From NCBI RefSeq assembly GCF_000330505.1, contig NW_004440113.1:706177-770176 (forward strand): DNA of 64,000 nucleotides. Direction: 5' to 3'. The stretch is from Entamoeba invadens IP1 (Eukaryota; Evosea; Mastigamoebida; Endamoebidae). Positions within the stretch are counted from its first letter, which is position 1. Every line of letters begins with the position of its first letter. The notes under the pieces are model-generated. The model worked only from the letters and a program-made list of their open reading frames with translations, was not told where the DNA came from and made no database searches. Below, one piece after another: positions 10,911-21,444 of this stretch. The position numbers were made by a program, and so were the translations under genes.

Positions 10911-12140
10911 ATGGTGGACCATTATAATAACGAAGCACTCCGACTTCGAAAGAGAATGTCTAGGAGTGAAGAGACGATGTTAACCAACTCCTTGGTGTAT
11001 TTTATTGTGAATTGTGGTTTTGATATTACAATTAGAAAGACAAAACAAGCGAAACACACAATTAAAATGATTCTTATTAATGAAATGAAACATCATGAAA
11101 CTGGCAAAACAATCACTCAAAACGACTTAAAACTGTTTTCGACAACATTATTAGACAATATGTCCTACAGCCATGCCAAAGAAGAGTGTATGACATTGAA
11201 ACAACTGAAACGATCCAAAGAAGCCGAACTGAACAACGCCCTTCTTTATATGTTACATAAAGTGGGTTTTGAGTTTGAAGAGAAAAAGTCCAAGAACTCG
11301 ATACTAACTGAAAAGTATATTCGTTTTCAAAAACTTTATTTCAACGACTTATATACATTTTCAAAAGAAACTTTATGCTCTATAGGACAACACTTTGAAG
11401 AGCTGGTCATGTCTAAAATGAGGAGATCACGTCTTACTGTCACTAAAGAATTCATCAAACAGCTTAACAAGGATCTTCTCCCAACCGTTTCTTTCGACTT
11501 TTTGTCTTTTGAACTTGAAAAATTGGCCAATCAAAGCGACTTGAAAACATTTCCACAATTCGACGAAATGGGAAATATTGGAATATTTAACAAGACAGAA
11601 CAAGAAAAACCCCATGACGCAAAAATCAAAATTCGTACTCTGTTTAGAAACTCTCAAAGGGAAAAAGATAAACAGATGAGCGAGACCCCAGATAACACAC
11701 GAATTCGAGAAACCCCAAAAATGCTCTCGCCAGCACTTAGTGACCTTTCTGTTGGATTACGAAGACCCGCATCTAAACTCTCAATGGAGTCTTGTTGTGG
11801 GAGGAGTATATCTCGTGAGTTCTCAGACGAAGTATGTGATTCACCACACACCCCCACGCAGTGGTGTCAACCGTACAAACCCCAAAGGAGAAAACTTGCT
11901 CTTGTTGACCCGTTGGACTTCTTTTTAAACTTCCCGTCAACGCAGTTCTCACAACTCTCACCTGCCGAACAGTTGGACTTCTGCACGGGGCAGCTTGAGC
12001 AACTCCCCTACGAAGAACATAAAAACGCTAATCAAATGGAACTTGATGAAAGTACCTTCGACCAATCCGGGATAATGGGGAAGGTTTTTGCCAAACTATC
12101 AAATGTATTAATTTTGTTTTTATTTGTAAGTATAGTTTAG
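10911..12140 (+). CDS. Two-repeat hypothetical protein, copy 1 (409 aa)
   Basis: I do not recognise this family. The protein contains two related blocks of about 65 residues. Block 1 begins EETMLTNSLVYFIVNCGFDI (about 20-85). Block 2 begins KEAELNNALLYMLHKVGFEF (about 104-170). Each reads as a helix, a Gly-aromatic turn, a basic stretch and a second helix. The rest (about 220-390) is Ser/Pro/Gln-rich and probably disordered. The same two-block layout occurs in the minus-strand gene at 32919-34055, so it is a small family. The last residues (LILFLFVSIV) are hydrophobic and unlike the preceding tail. They end next to GTAAGT and 25 bases before the assembly gap, so the true 3' end may be spliced or lost in the gap. 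Confidence 0.75.
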   Translation: MVDHYNNEALRLRKRMSRSEETMLTNSLVYFIVNCGFDITIRKTKQAKHTIKMILINEMKHHETGKTITQNDLKLFSTTLLDNMSYSHAKEECMTLKQLKRSKEAELNNALLYMLHKVGFEFEEKKSKNSILTEKYIRFQKLYFNDLYTFSKETLCSIGQHFEELVMSKMRRSRLTVTKEFIKQLNKDLLPTVSFDFLSFELEKLANQSDLKTFPQFDEMGNIGIFNKTEQEKPHDAKIKIRTLFRNSQREKDKQMSETPDNTRIRETPKMLSPALSDLSVGLRRPASKLSMESCCGRSISREFSDEVCDSPHTPTQWCQPYKPQRRKLALVDPLDFFLNFPSTQFSQLSPAEQLDFCTGQLEQLPYEEHKNANQMELDESTFDQSGIMGKVFAKLSNVLILFLFVSIV

Positions 12141-12165
12141 TTCTTGTTTCGTATGATTTCATATA

Positions 12166-12265
12166 NNNNNNNNNNNNNNNNNNNNNNNNNNNNNNNNNNN
12201 NNNNNNNNNNNNNNNNNNNNNNNNNNNNNNNNNNNNNNNNNNNNNNNNNNNNNNNNNNNNNNNNN
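12166..12265. other. Assembly gap (100 N)
   Basis: Exactly 100 N bases, the usual placeholder for a gap of unknown size. It separates the two-repeat gene from the 3' end of the casein kinase gene, so the distance between these genes is not known. Confidence 0.99.
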
Positions 12266-12293
12266 TCAAGGTGCTTCTAAAAACAGAAGACGG

Positions 12294-13263
12294 TCACTCG
12301 TCAACCTTTTCTTGTCGTCTTTTAATGATCCAATCATATTCGTCGTCGTACTCGATCTTATTATCTCGCCCGCACTGCTCAAATATGTGCCTCCAGAATG
12401 TGTAATCGGGTGCCTCGTCGTATTTCAGGCTTTTGCAGTAAGACAAAAACGAGGCAAATTCTTTTGGAAGTCCAGCACAGAGCTCAGGAATAGGTGTTGC
12501 CACTTTTTTGTTGTAAATTTTGGTATACCGATCCTCGCCCTTTTGTACTTTCAGGCCTTGCCACGGCAAAGACCCCTTGGCCAAGTACAAAATGGAATAA
12601 GCAAAACTCTCCAAATCGTCTCGTCGACTCTGTTCGTGGCCCAGGTGATTATTTAATGACGCGTAACGGGCTGTTCCCGTGAGAGACCTGTTCTCGTTGT
12701 AAGGTATATGTTCTCCCTCGGGCGTAATGTATTTGTTACTCAACCCAAAGTCAATTAGGTAGCACACGTTACTTTTGTCGCCAGTCCCCATTATAAAGTT
12801 ATCTGGCTTTATATCTCTGTGGATCCACCCTTTCTTATGCACAAATTCTATTCTTCTCAACTACGATGTGAGTGACAACATTCAAAATAAACAAAAAACA
12901 AACACATTGATCCATCAACATCAACACAGTTTTGAGCGTAAATTTTCTTCCGCAATAATTGAATAAATCCTCAAGTGATGGTCCTAAGTAGTCCATCACC
13001 AACACTCTGAATTCTCCTTCCAATCCGAAGTATTTGATTGCAGGTAACCCTTCTGGCTGTGTTTTTTCTCCACTGGTGAGGAGTTTATAAAGTTCATACT
13101 CAAATTCAAGCTGTGGGTGTTTACAAGTTTCCACCTCAAGTTTCACAGCAACAGTCTGATTGTTTGAGATGTCGACTCCTCTATAGACATCACCGAAAGA
13201 CCCACTTCCAAGTTTCTGATCTAGTCTGTATTTGTTCGAAATGATGAACATGACCTTAGCCAT
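12294..13263 (-). CDS. Casein kinase I family Ser/Thr kinase
   Basis: Exon 1 is 13263-12904 and exon 2 is 12860-12294. They are separated by a 43-bp intron (12861-12903) that starts GTTTGT and ends TAG. Splicing joins MDQC to LRRIEFVHKKG in frame and gives 308 residues. Kinase signatures are GSGSFGDVY (19-27), the VAIK-type Lys K41, HRDIKPDN (134-141), DFGLSNKY (157-164) and the CK1-specific GTARYASLNNHLGHEQSRRD in place of the usual APE region. CK1 enzymes are monomeric kinases that phosphorylate primed or acidic sites in trafficking, cell-cycle and signalling proteins. The protein ends soon after the catalytic domain, so it is a short isoform without a regulatory tail or lipidation motif. 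Confidence 0.95.
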
Positions 13264-13542
13264 TAGACTATTTGTATTCCCCTTTACCTTTTCCCATTAA
13301 ATGTTCTCACATTCAGCAATTCATCTCAATCACTCAAACATCCCAATCTTCGTACTGTATTTTTTTTGTCTAGTTCTTTATAATAATTACAAAACTACAA
13401 ATTAATTATACCTTTTTTCCAAAAACGAAAAATAAAAATTATTGAAATTTAATATATTTATAATATATATATATTATAATTTAACCAAACTCTAAACTTG
13501 AAAAAAAAACGAATAACAAAAAAACGAATAACAAAATGTCAC

Positions 13543-15072
13543 TTATTCCGAGACCTTCTTAGTTCCCTTAACGACCTCACCCCACCCAATGAGTCTCCAT
13601 CTTCTCTCGATTTTTCTAGACAACGCGACCTTTCCACCGACCGTAGTGCAGACTGGTTTCATGAGTGTAATCAAAGCGAAGTCGTCCTTAAGAGCAATGA
13701 CCTTACATCCCGTGTGTGTTGATCCGATATTGATCATGAGGACATCACCCACAACGAGTGGTTTTACTGTAGCTTCTCCTTCGCTAGTCTTCACTCCAAG
13801 CAAACGGGTCAGCAAGTAAAATCTGATTTGGAGTTCGACAAAGACGGGGGGTAAGCTTCCGACCGTTCCAGCAACTTGTCCTGTTAACTTATCTGCTCTA
13901 CACAGGGATGGGTCCAAAGTAGTCCCAACACCAATCAACCCACCAGGAACAGCAAATTGAAGTTCGTTCTTCTCAGCATGCAGCGACAAGATTTTCGCAA
14001 ATAAGGGCTTGCACGTTTGATGGTTCTTCGCGTCTCTCACATTATACCCCGGCCGGATCTCAATATCATCATTCACTTTCAAGATCCCTTGCGACAAAGT
14101 CCCTCCAATGACTCCTCCGTGTAAATCTTGTGGGAACGTTCCCGCTTTGTTGATATCAAACGACCGAATAATAGTCATCCGTGGGTTCGCCTTAAAGTCT
14201 CGCTGGGGGACTGGAATCTATTTGTTATTAATTAACATACTATATATTATAGTATATCTCTACAATACATGTATATAGTATATATATACTATTAAAAAAC
14301 TAGTTGAAGAAGCGAAGCAACAAACGGAGTGACAGATGTACTCACAGACGACGTCCATATTGAAATTAAGTTGTGCGCAGACGGGGACGATCGGGGCGTT
14401 CTCAGCGATACTTCCCTTTACGAATTCCTTGATTTGTTGATAATTTGTTTTTGCGTCTTCTTTAGTCTTGACGAGATCGATTTTGTTTTGGAGGATGATC
14501 AAGTGCTTCAACTTCATGAATTCGACGGCGGCCAAGTGCTCACTTGTTTGTGGTTGTGGGCAAGGCTCATTTCCAGCTACCAATAACAACGCGCCGTCCA
14601 TAACAGCAGTTCCTGTTAACATTGTCATCATCAACGAGTCATGACCCGGACAATCGACAAAGGAAACATGACGGACTAATTCCATTTTAGCTCCGCATTC
14701 TTTGTTAGGACAGATTGGATTGTCGTCATAACTTGATCCATGACTTGTGTAACAAGCGGGGCGTTGGCAGTTAGGGTTACTGCATTTATATATCTTAGCG
14801 TTAGCATAGCCAAGTCGAATAGTAATATTCTTCTGAAGTTCTTCTCTGAACTTAACGGTATGGACCCCACTCAAAGCTTTGACCACGGTCGATTTCCCAT
14901 GCGCTACATGTCCTATAGTCCCTATATTGATCGTCGCTTGGCGCGAAATGACGCATGGCGTCAACGCAGTCAATTCTTCGATGTTTAATGTGGACAAGTC
15001 TTGTTTCATCAAATTTGGGTTCGACTCCCCGTCCATTGGAGTGTCTACCATCGATTCAACTGATTCTCCCAT
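13543..15072 (-). CDS. Translation initiation factor eIF2 subunit gamma
   Basis: Exon 1 is 15072-14326 and exon 2 is 14217-13543. The 108-bp intron begins GTTTGT and ends TAG, and restores CEYICHS followed by [14 protein letters not shown], giving 473 residues, the normal family length. The GTPase motifs are GHVAHGKST (54-62), DCPGH (140-144) and NKID (196-199). The eIF2-gamma-specific [17 protein letters not shown] and a Cys-rich knuckle (about 97-126) follow the first motif. Exon 2 holds the beta-barrel domains 2 and 3. The protein is the GTP-binding core of the eIF2 ternary complex that brings initiator Met-tRNA to the 40S ribosome. Without the intron, both halves would look like separate truncated genes. 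Confidence 0.96.
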
Positions 15073-15309
15073 TCTCTATTTTTTCAGTTTCTTCTCCTCA
15101 TTCACTTTTGACCTACTTCCCTCTTGTTTTATCGGAACTGATCTCAATGCATTTATTTCTACTTTATCTCATTAATTCGTCTTGCAAGTATTTTACTCTC
15201 CGTTAAAAAAAATTACAAGGGTTTATGAAAAAAGATGGAAATACCTCATACTTGACACTCTTCAAATTGCGTTCAATTCAGTGCACTTAAAATAATGAAA
15301 AAGAGTCAA

Positions 15310-15919
15310 TCAAATAAATGTGTTCTGCAATCGAGCCCGTCTTCGCTGCTTTTTCTCTCGCTCCTCCTATTCCTGAATAAACTATACTTTATTAATAAAA
15401 CAACTATAAATAAACTATCCAAAGTAACGAAGCACAAGACGTTGAAATAAGAAGAAGACAAACGAGAGATTCGATCTGAATTGTCTTGATGACACCACCG
15501 ATGGTGACTGTCTTTTTTGAAGTTGGCTGTTGGATGACAGACTTACGAGGTGCAAAAGACTTTCGTTTTTCCGATTTTTTGGACCGAGCCATAACACGTT
15601 TCTCGACGACAAGGGAGTCTTCCATCTCATCGACGTCTGAGGGGAGTGCAAGAGTATATCCAAATAGATAAACGATGTTTGCTGTCTTGTTAAGAAGAGT
15701 GCATTGCTCCCCTTTTTCTAGGAAAATTGATGTTTTACAGTTTTTCTGATTCTTCGAAAAGGTAGCTACGCAGCACTCGCTCATCCCCGTCTTCAAAAAC
15801 ACACGATGAAGACGTTCGTCAGTTAAAGAATCTTGAATTGCCGACCCCGTGATGTGAACTAATACGTCTTCAGAAACTGTCGCAGACTGATTGGGTTGAA
15901 TGGTTATCCCCCAAAACAT
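15310..15919 (-). CDS. Nucleoplasmin-like (NPL/FKBP39-type) protein with a basic tail
   Basis: Exon 1 (15919-15464) starts MFWGITIQPNQSATVSEDV, which matches the N-terminal nucleoplasmin-like domain of nuclear FKBPs such as Drosophila FKBP39. The domain ends in an acidic segment (DVDEMEDS), followed by a Lys/Arg/Ser-rich linker. I infer a 97-bp intron (15367-15463) beginning GTTTGT and ending AATAG. Exon 2 (15366-15310) then adds EEREKKQRRRARLQNTFI and a stop, for a 170-residue protein. Unspliced, the frame instead runs into a hydrophobic, unlikely tail. Related domains form pentamers that chaperone histones. The FKBP isomerase domain that normally follows is absent. The NPL call is by pattern; the splice is moderately sure. 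Confidence 0.7.
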
Positions 15920-17114
15920 CGGTTTGATTTTTTTAGTTTCAAAAGACGTTATTGTTCAATAGTTTATTACTAATTATAATTATAGATTATTTTTTTATAG
16001 TTTAAACTAATAATAATAATAATTATGATTAACTTAATAAATATGTGATAATGTATCTTATTATCTTTGGTATAGCCTTGTTTTGTACAACAATTATTAA
16101 TGGGTCTTTTTACCTTTTTTATAATGATGAGGAGTCAAAATTTATTTTTTTTAATTTCAATTTAATTCATACTATAATTTAATTTTAATTATAGTATAAT
16201 TATTATTATATGTTATAGATATTAATATATGTAATACAATATAATATTATTCATATATTATTGTTTTATCTATAAATTATAATATATAAATATATAGATT
16301 AACAAAAAGTAATTTAATAGTTAATCAGGATAGAATGTTTTTAAAATAATGCTTGATTAAAATTGTTATTGTTTAAATTAAACTCATTACTTTAAAATAA
16401 TTAAAATAATTTAATTATTAAACTTTTAAACATTGTTTGTTTAAAAGTTATAATAATTAAAAAAGTTATTAACTATTTCTTTAATTAAATACTAGTTGAT
16501 ATTCAATGGTATTTTTATAATATTTTATTTAATATTTTTATTAGACATCAAGTCTACAAAAAATTATAATTACAATTATAATAAACTTCTTTTATTTTAA
16601 TCTTCAGTGTATTGTCACATAACATTTGAACCAAAAGGAAAAAACAAATAAAAAAAGGAATAAAAACAAATAAAAATAAGGTTTTCATAGTCGTAAAAAA
16701 AAAGGATTTGGTCAATCAGTTTCTTTTAATAACAATTATTAGTATTAAACTAATAATAATTGTCACTATTGTTTTTGGATAAAAATTAAATTATTAACCA
16801 TATTTAATCTGTTTAGTAAACATTGTTATTTCCTTGTTTTATTATTTGGGACGTTTTGCAAATAAAATTAATTTATTAACGAATCCAACGAGCAATTTTA
16901 CTCGATCCGGTGAGTGGCATTTTTTCTCATATCAAAATAGCCACTTTTATAAATGCATTTTCGAACTAACAATTAAATGAAATTTCCCCAACTTTCATTT
17001 CTGTTTACTTTATTGTAATAAAAAACCCCGTATTGTATTAAATATCGATTTAACTTGCTCTTCCAAAAAACATAAAAACCTTTAAAACTTTTATCAACAG
17101 AAGTACCAACAACT
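15920..17114. other. AT-rich intergenic region
   Basis: About 1.2 kb, the most AT-rich spacer in the left third, with many TATA-like and palindromic AT runs. It separates divergent genes and must contain both promoters. No coding or RNA gene is recognised. Confidence 0.6.
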
Positions 17115-18875
17115 ATGGTGCGGTTAGAATGTGTCTATTTGATGAACATCGCTCTGTACATAAACTCCCCGCACACTGCAAAGATTTTTCATCTCGTGAA
17201 CAAGACGTGTTATTTAGCACTCCACTCTCTCCGCACCAACCCGACCTTTTTTCAGGGTTCACCAACGTACCCGCTGCTACAATCACCACAGATCGGCGCG
17301 GTTTGCCGCCTCATCGAGAACATTGAGACGCTCGAAATGGATTTGTACTCTTTCCGCGTAGTTGAACCAGAGGTCTTTAACAAGCCGTATTACAAAATTA
17401 CCATTTCGGGGTTGCTCGAGGATGTCGACTATAAAAACCTTCAACGTATCGAGTCCCGAGTCATATGGTATCGTGGCCCTTCTTCGGCTGTATCCGTGAA
17501 AATGACTTCTCTTCGGACGCTTCACCTTACCGACACAACCCAACTTCGCCGAGTTTTATCGCTTCTTCCCTTCCTTCGGTATGCCAGAACAATTACTATG
17601 ACATGTGGAGAGAATGACGCGGAACGCGAAGTTATCGCTTTAGTCGAAAATTTGTGTAAAAACGTTTTAGTTAAAATACGAAACGTTCGAAAGGATGTGT
17701 TGGGAAAAGTTCCTGTCTGTGGGATAGGTGTTGTAGGTAGTGGAAAAGGGGTGATCAATCTTCCTGATTTTGATAAAACATATCACTACAGTCTCAAGGC
17801 CTTGAAACCAACGGCTTTAAAGCGATTGTATCAACGGTATTTACCATTGCAAATAGCGTTTGAAGCCAGTGAAAAAGAACAAGAGATTGAAAAGGAAATA
17901 GACTCGGATTTGAGTCAAATGACAACTCTCAAATCACTCCAACTTAAATCGGTGAATGGGACGCTTCACGTTCCAAGTTCGTTGGAGTGCATCACCGTGC
18001 GGTCGTCGAATGTGATTTTGGATGGGCTCCAGGAGTGCTACTTAAGTCGTCTCGTTCTGGAAAAGTCGATCACGCCCTTTCCGTTTAATTTAAAATTAAC
18101 TATTAAGGAGCTAAGGATTAATGACATCCACTTGACAACAATCTCAAACTTTTCAGATCTTCAACTTGTCAATCTCGCACTTATCAACTGCAAATCTCAG
18201 AACGTCATTTCACTCCCATCTACACTGAGAACACTCGAACTCGAAAATTGCACATTCCCAGTCAATATCAACGACGAGGTCCTATCTCTGTCCCTCGATA
18301 CTTACACGGCTTCATCACATTTTACGTTTCCAAGAGCTTTAACCCGACTTGAAATTGGAAACTCGGACGCTGTGCCAGAAACCCAAAGATGCAACGTGAT
18401 GGATCTCAAATTGTTCGAGTGCGAGAACTTTAAAATGCAGTCGGTGCCTCTCTCCGTTAAGTACTTCGGCCTCTTCGACTCGATCAACTCGCCGAAGAAA
18501 ATCGACATGTCGGACCACTTTTTTGCAAATGTGACACTCTCATTGTGCCCTAAAATCCAAAACTTGATTCCACCCTATTGTGTGACAGAGTTACACATTG
18601 AGTCTTGTCATGCACTGACTTTCATCGATTTTAAAGTGGCCGGACAACTCGAACTGCTCTTTTTAAATGACTTGAGAGAGTTGAAGAGAGTCGAGGGAAT
18701 CCCCAAAACGCTGCGGTTCATCAAAATTAATCGGTGTCACTCGTTGACGGAAATAGTCGGAATAGACACCCTCAAAGAGTTGCCAGTGTTCATGAAAGAG
18801 GAGTGCGGACGAGTCGTACAGTCGAATTTGGACAAGGACGGACAGTCGTTTTCTTCGTCGACGTCTGAAATGTAA
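17115..18875 (+). CDS. Leucine-rich-repeat protein with Entamoeba-type F-box-like N-terminus
   Basis: The protein has 586 residues and no signal peptide. The N-terminus, MVRLECVYLMNIALYINSPH then IFHLVNKTCYLALHSLRTNP (to about residue 42), has the Leu-rich helical pattern found at the head of many Entamoeba LRR proteins and resembles an F-box-like module. From about residue 260 there are irregular leucine-rich repeats of 20-24 residues, for example LKSLQLKSVNGTLHVPSSLE and LRTLELENCTF. The repeats end at about residue 570 and a Ser-rich tail follows. Such repeats usually bind protein partners. A role in substrate recognition is inferred. The stop lies only 82 bases before the ATG of the next gene on the same strand. 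Confidence 0.8.
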   Translation: MVRLECVYLMNIALYINSPHTAKIFHLVNKTCYLALHSLRTNPTFFQGSPTYPLLQSPQIGAVCRLIENIETLEMDLYSFRVVEPEVFNKPYYKITISGLLEDVDYKNLQRIESRVIWYRGPSSAVSVKMTSLRTLHLTDTTQLRRVLSLLPFLRYARTITMTCGENDAEREVIALVENLCKNVLVKIRNVRKDVLGKVPVCGIGVVGSGKGVINLPDFDKTYHYSLKALKPTALKRLYQRYLPLQIAFEASEKEQEIEKEIDSDLSQMTTLKSLQLKSVNGTLHVPSSLECITVRSSNVILDGLQECYLSRLVLEKSITPFPFNLKLTIKELRINDIHLTTISNFSDLQLVNLALINCKSQNVISLPSTLRTLELENCTFPVNINDEVLSLSLDTYTASSHFTFPRALTRLEIGNSDAVPETQRCNVMDLKLFECENFKMQSVPLSVKYFGLFDSINSPKKIDMSDHFFANVTLSLCPKIQNLIPPYCVTELHIESCHALTFIDFKVAGQLELLFLNDLRELKRVEGIPKTLRFIKINRCHSLTEIVGIDTLKELPVFMKEECGRVVQSNLDKDGQSFSSSTSEM

Positions 18876-18941
18876 TTTGTGTTTTTTGTTATTCAAATGT
18901 TATTCAAGTCTTGTGATGGACTGATACGTGTAACTGAGAAC

Positions 18942-18949
18942 TATTTAAG
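18942..18949 (+). promoter_or_regulatory. TATA-like promoter element
   Basis: TATTTAAG matches the Entamoeba TATA variant GTATTTAAA(G/C) closely. It sits 8 bases before the ATG of the GPHR-like gene, in an 82-base gap after the LRR gene. This fits the very short 5' leaders known in Entamoeba. Confidence 0.5.
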
Positions 18950-18957
18950 CAGCGGAG

Positions 18958-20127
18958 ATGTTTGTGGTGACTGTTGCAGCAGTCTTGTCGAGCATAGTGT
19001 TGGTTTTGATTCACAAGAAACTACCGACAAGTGTGAGGGAGGCGAAGACATCGATCACGATTACCGTTCCAGTTTTGGCGTTGTTGTATTCGTCGATTGT
19101 GAATGACACATTAACTACTGCATTTCCTACATACCGATATTACATCTTTTGTATCACTTTCTTGTTTTGTTTACTTCTGTTGGTTGTGTTCTACCCCTAT
19201 TTTCTGTTACACGTCTTTGGGTTTGGGAAGTTCAGTGTTCTTGCGAATGTGCTGCACTTGCTGTTTATACTTGCAGTGGGCAGTCTGGTGCCTTCAAACG
19301 AGTTTTTCTTTAGCTTCTTTGGGATGATCGACAAACTTGCGATTCTTGGGATATTCATATCGGCAGTGTTTTCTGGGTATTCTGCGGTGTCGATCCCGGT
19401 AAAACAACTTGATCCATTTCATAAGAAATATTCAAGGGCCGAGTACGAGGAGACTCAACAACAACTCAAATTTATGGAGAGACGGGGTGAGACCCAAAGT
19501 GAGTTATATCGAATGGTGTACACCACTTATTTACAGATGAGTGATAGCTTTGAGAGTGAGAAACGGAAGAAGGGGGTAGTAGGGGTATACCATAAGAGTT
19601 ATGGACTTGTGATGACATTATTTTGTATATGGAAGTTACTGAATAGCTTCATTCATTTAGTTGGATTAACATCGAATCGAGGAACAAGTTGGGTAACAAA
19701 ATCACTGAACATTCTATCACGTGTTGTTCACTTACCGATTGATTGGAACATCATTGCGTATTATATATCCTTTGTGATGGTTGGTATATTAGTGATTACG
19801 GGGGTCAAAGGAATACTCTCGAAAACTCTCAAGATGATCACTTCATTCGACGAGACGAACAACTCGAAGATTAAAGGGGGTGTAATTGTCTGCGCGTGTT
19901 ATTTCATCACAATCTATTCATTCTCTTTTGTCATCATGCTCAGGTCAAATTTTGTCGCATCCACTTCAATTGTATACTACGCTTTTGAGGATGTGGACTA
20001 CGACATGTACACCTCTGTCTCAGACTTTGTGTTCTGTATCACTGCATTGTTGTCACTTGCGTTCTATTACCTCAAAAATAAATACGGCTTCTTCAAGTCA
20101 AATACCGAGAGCAAGCTTCCTCTCTAA
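18958..20127 (+). CDS. Golgi pH regulator / GPR89 (GPHR/GTG) family membrane protein
   Basis: The protein has 389 residues with about eight hydrophobic membrane segments and a central hydrophilic, coiled-coil-like loop (about 145-205; SRAEYEETQQQLKFMERRGE). The family pattern is visible in FFSFFGMIDKLAILGIFISA then VFSGYSAVSIP, which corresponds to the conserved ALLSGFGAV region. It is also visible in the C-terminal IAYYISFVMVGILVITGVKG followed by a last hydrophobic hairpin. GPHR proteins are anion channels needed for Golgi acidification in animals; plant GTG homologues were proposed as ABA receptors. It converges on the RHH-like gene, with 119 bases between the stops. Confidence 0.82.
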   Translation: MFVVTVAAVLSSIVLVLIHKKLPTSVREAKTSITITVPVLALLYSSIVNDTLTTAFPTYRYYIFCITFLFCLLLLVVFYPYFLLHVFGFGKFSVLANVLHLLFILAVGSLVPSNEFFFSFFGMIDKLAILGIFISAVFSGYSAVSIPVKQLDPFHKKYSRAEYEETQQQLKFMERRGETQSELYRMVYTTYLQMSDSFESEKRKKGVVGVYHKSYGLVMTLFCIWKLLNSFIHLVGLTSNRGTSWVTKSLNILSRVVHLPIDWNIIAYYISFVMVGILVITGVKGILSKTLKMITSFDETNNSKIKGGVIVCACYFITIYSFSFVIMLRSNFVASTSIVYYAFEDVDYDMYTSVSDFVFCITALLSLAFYYLKNKYGFFKSNTESKLPL

Positions 20128-20246
20128 TTTATTATTAAATTATAGTTATATAACTATTACATATAGTACAGTTTTTGATGATGGGATTGAGGATGAATTA
20201 AAAATAAATAGTAAAATGTATTATAATTAATAATAAAACACAACAG

Positions 20247-20672
20247 TTACAAGTGCTTACGTTGAGAGTCGATCTTCTCTGCCTCGTCGTAGATTGTGAG
20301 GAGCTTATTAACGACTTCGCAATAAGACTTGCATTTGTACTTTTTTCGAAACGACTGGAGTTCATTGAAAGAGTCGAGAGAAACACGTACCTTTGGAAAC
20401 TTTTTCTCGTCTTCAATAAGCTTTGGCTTCTTCTCTGTTTTGTCGATTTTAATGATTTCGTCGAGTTTTGAAATGGCCTTTTTGTGTTCAACAACTTTGA
20501 CACGATTTGGTTCTTCCAGTTTAATGTCGTACGGGGGAGGACTTGTTGCACAAACTATGTGGGGTACTTCATAAACAATGCCGTCGTGAATTTGAACCTC
20601 AACGGGTCGAAAACAATTCATGGTGTTCAAAGTTCTTGAATAGTCAATTATAAAATTTTTCGAGTCAAACAT
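20247..20672 (-). CDS. Small protein with RHH-like C-terminal segment
   Basis: The 141-residue protein is not one I recognise by family. Residues about 94-135 (PKVRVSLDSFNELQSFRKK then YKCKSYCEVVNKLLTIYDEA) have the pattern of a ribbon-helix-helix fold: a short beta-strand with alternating residues, a helix, a tight turn and a second amphipathic helix. The N-terminal half is Pro-containing and ends in a Lys-rich linker. RHH proteins bind DNA as dimers and are common in prokaryotes and viruses but rare in eukaryotes, so the call is tentative. The unrelated GPHR-like gene converges on it. Confidence 0.6.
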   Translation of the reverse strand: MFDSKNFIIDYSRTLNTMNCFRPVEVQIHDGIVYEVPHIVCATSPPPYDIKLEEPNRVKVVEHKKAISKLDEIIKIDKTEKKPKLIEDEKKFPKVRVSLDSFNELQSFRKKYKCKSYCEVVNKLLTIYDEAEKIDSQRKHL

Positions 20673-21369
20673 AAGTCACTTTCGTTCATTTTTGTGTGTT
20701 GGTAAAGGTAAAGAATACTAAGAAGTGTACATAAATATTATTATATTTATAGCATTTGTCTTTTTTTGAAAGAGTAATGTTGCAAATTTATTAATTTAAT
20801 TTGTTAAAGTGTTTAAAAAAAAACTGGGAAAGTCTTAAAAAAAAGTGGGTTTTATTTGATTAAATTGGCTTTGTTTATTCTGATTTTATAATAAAAAAAT
20901 GACCATGACTGTTGTAGTAAATAACATTTTTACATTAATAATATAATATATTAAAATATATTATAATTAAATAAATTTATTAAAATTGTTTTTTTGCAAA
21001 TAAATAATAATAAAAAAATATAATTCATTATGGAATTTATAATTTGAAATAATTAATAACTTTTTTATAATTTAATTTTTTAACCTATTTTTATTAAAAT
21101 CATATAAATTATAATTATATTATAATTATATTATAATTGGTAATTTATAAATAAAATATTGAAACAATAATTAATATTTTTTGGTTGACATATTTTTTAT
21201 TTGAGATATAATCCCATGTTTGTGGGTTTAAATCCAGTAACTATAAATAATAAAAAAAATTCTATTCATTGTTGTTTTTGAGCACCAATTCCATTAATTA
21301 TTTTTGGTTTTGGTTCTACCATTTAAAAATAAAACAAAACTATATTTTTGATTGAATTAAACTATAAAA

Positions 21370-21398
21370 TATTTACAACAGTAATATTGTTGTAAATA
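21370..21398. repeat. Hairpin upstream of the serpin gene
   Basis: Bases 21370-21380 are perfectly complementary to 21388-21398 around a 7-base loop. It lies just upstream of the TATA-like box, so it could be a regulatory palindrome; this is inference. Confidence 0.5.
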
Positions 21399-21412
21399 CT
21401 TCAAACCAGAAC

Positions 21413-21420
21413 TATTTAAA
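21413..21420 (+). promoter_or_regulatory. TATA-like promoter element
   Basis: TATTTAAA lies 24 bases before the serpin ATG and matches the core of the Entamoeba TATA variant. Transcription would start very near the start codon. Confidence 0.55.
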
Positions 21421-21444
21421 CTCAAATGATAGAACAAATAATTC

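Larger units (their letters stand above)
20673..21444. other. AT-rich intergenic region
   Basis: It holds the promoter of the RHH-like gene at its left. At its right are a 29-bp hairpin (21370-21398) and a TATTTAAA box (21413-21420) ahead of the serpin gene. No gene is seen between. Confidence 0.6.

Noticed and set aside
12144..12656. Open frame running through the N gap
   Set aside because: The frame is open only because N bases were not read as stops; it is antisense to casein kinase I.
21200..21245. Possible tRNA T-arm (GGGTTTAAATCC) in the spacer before the serpin
   Set aside because: The stem is not complementary over five bases and no acceptor or anticodon arm can be drawn around it.
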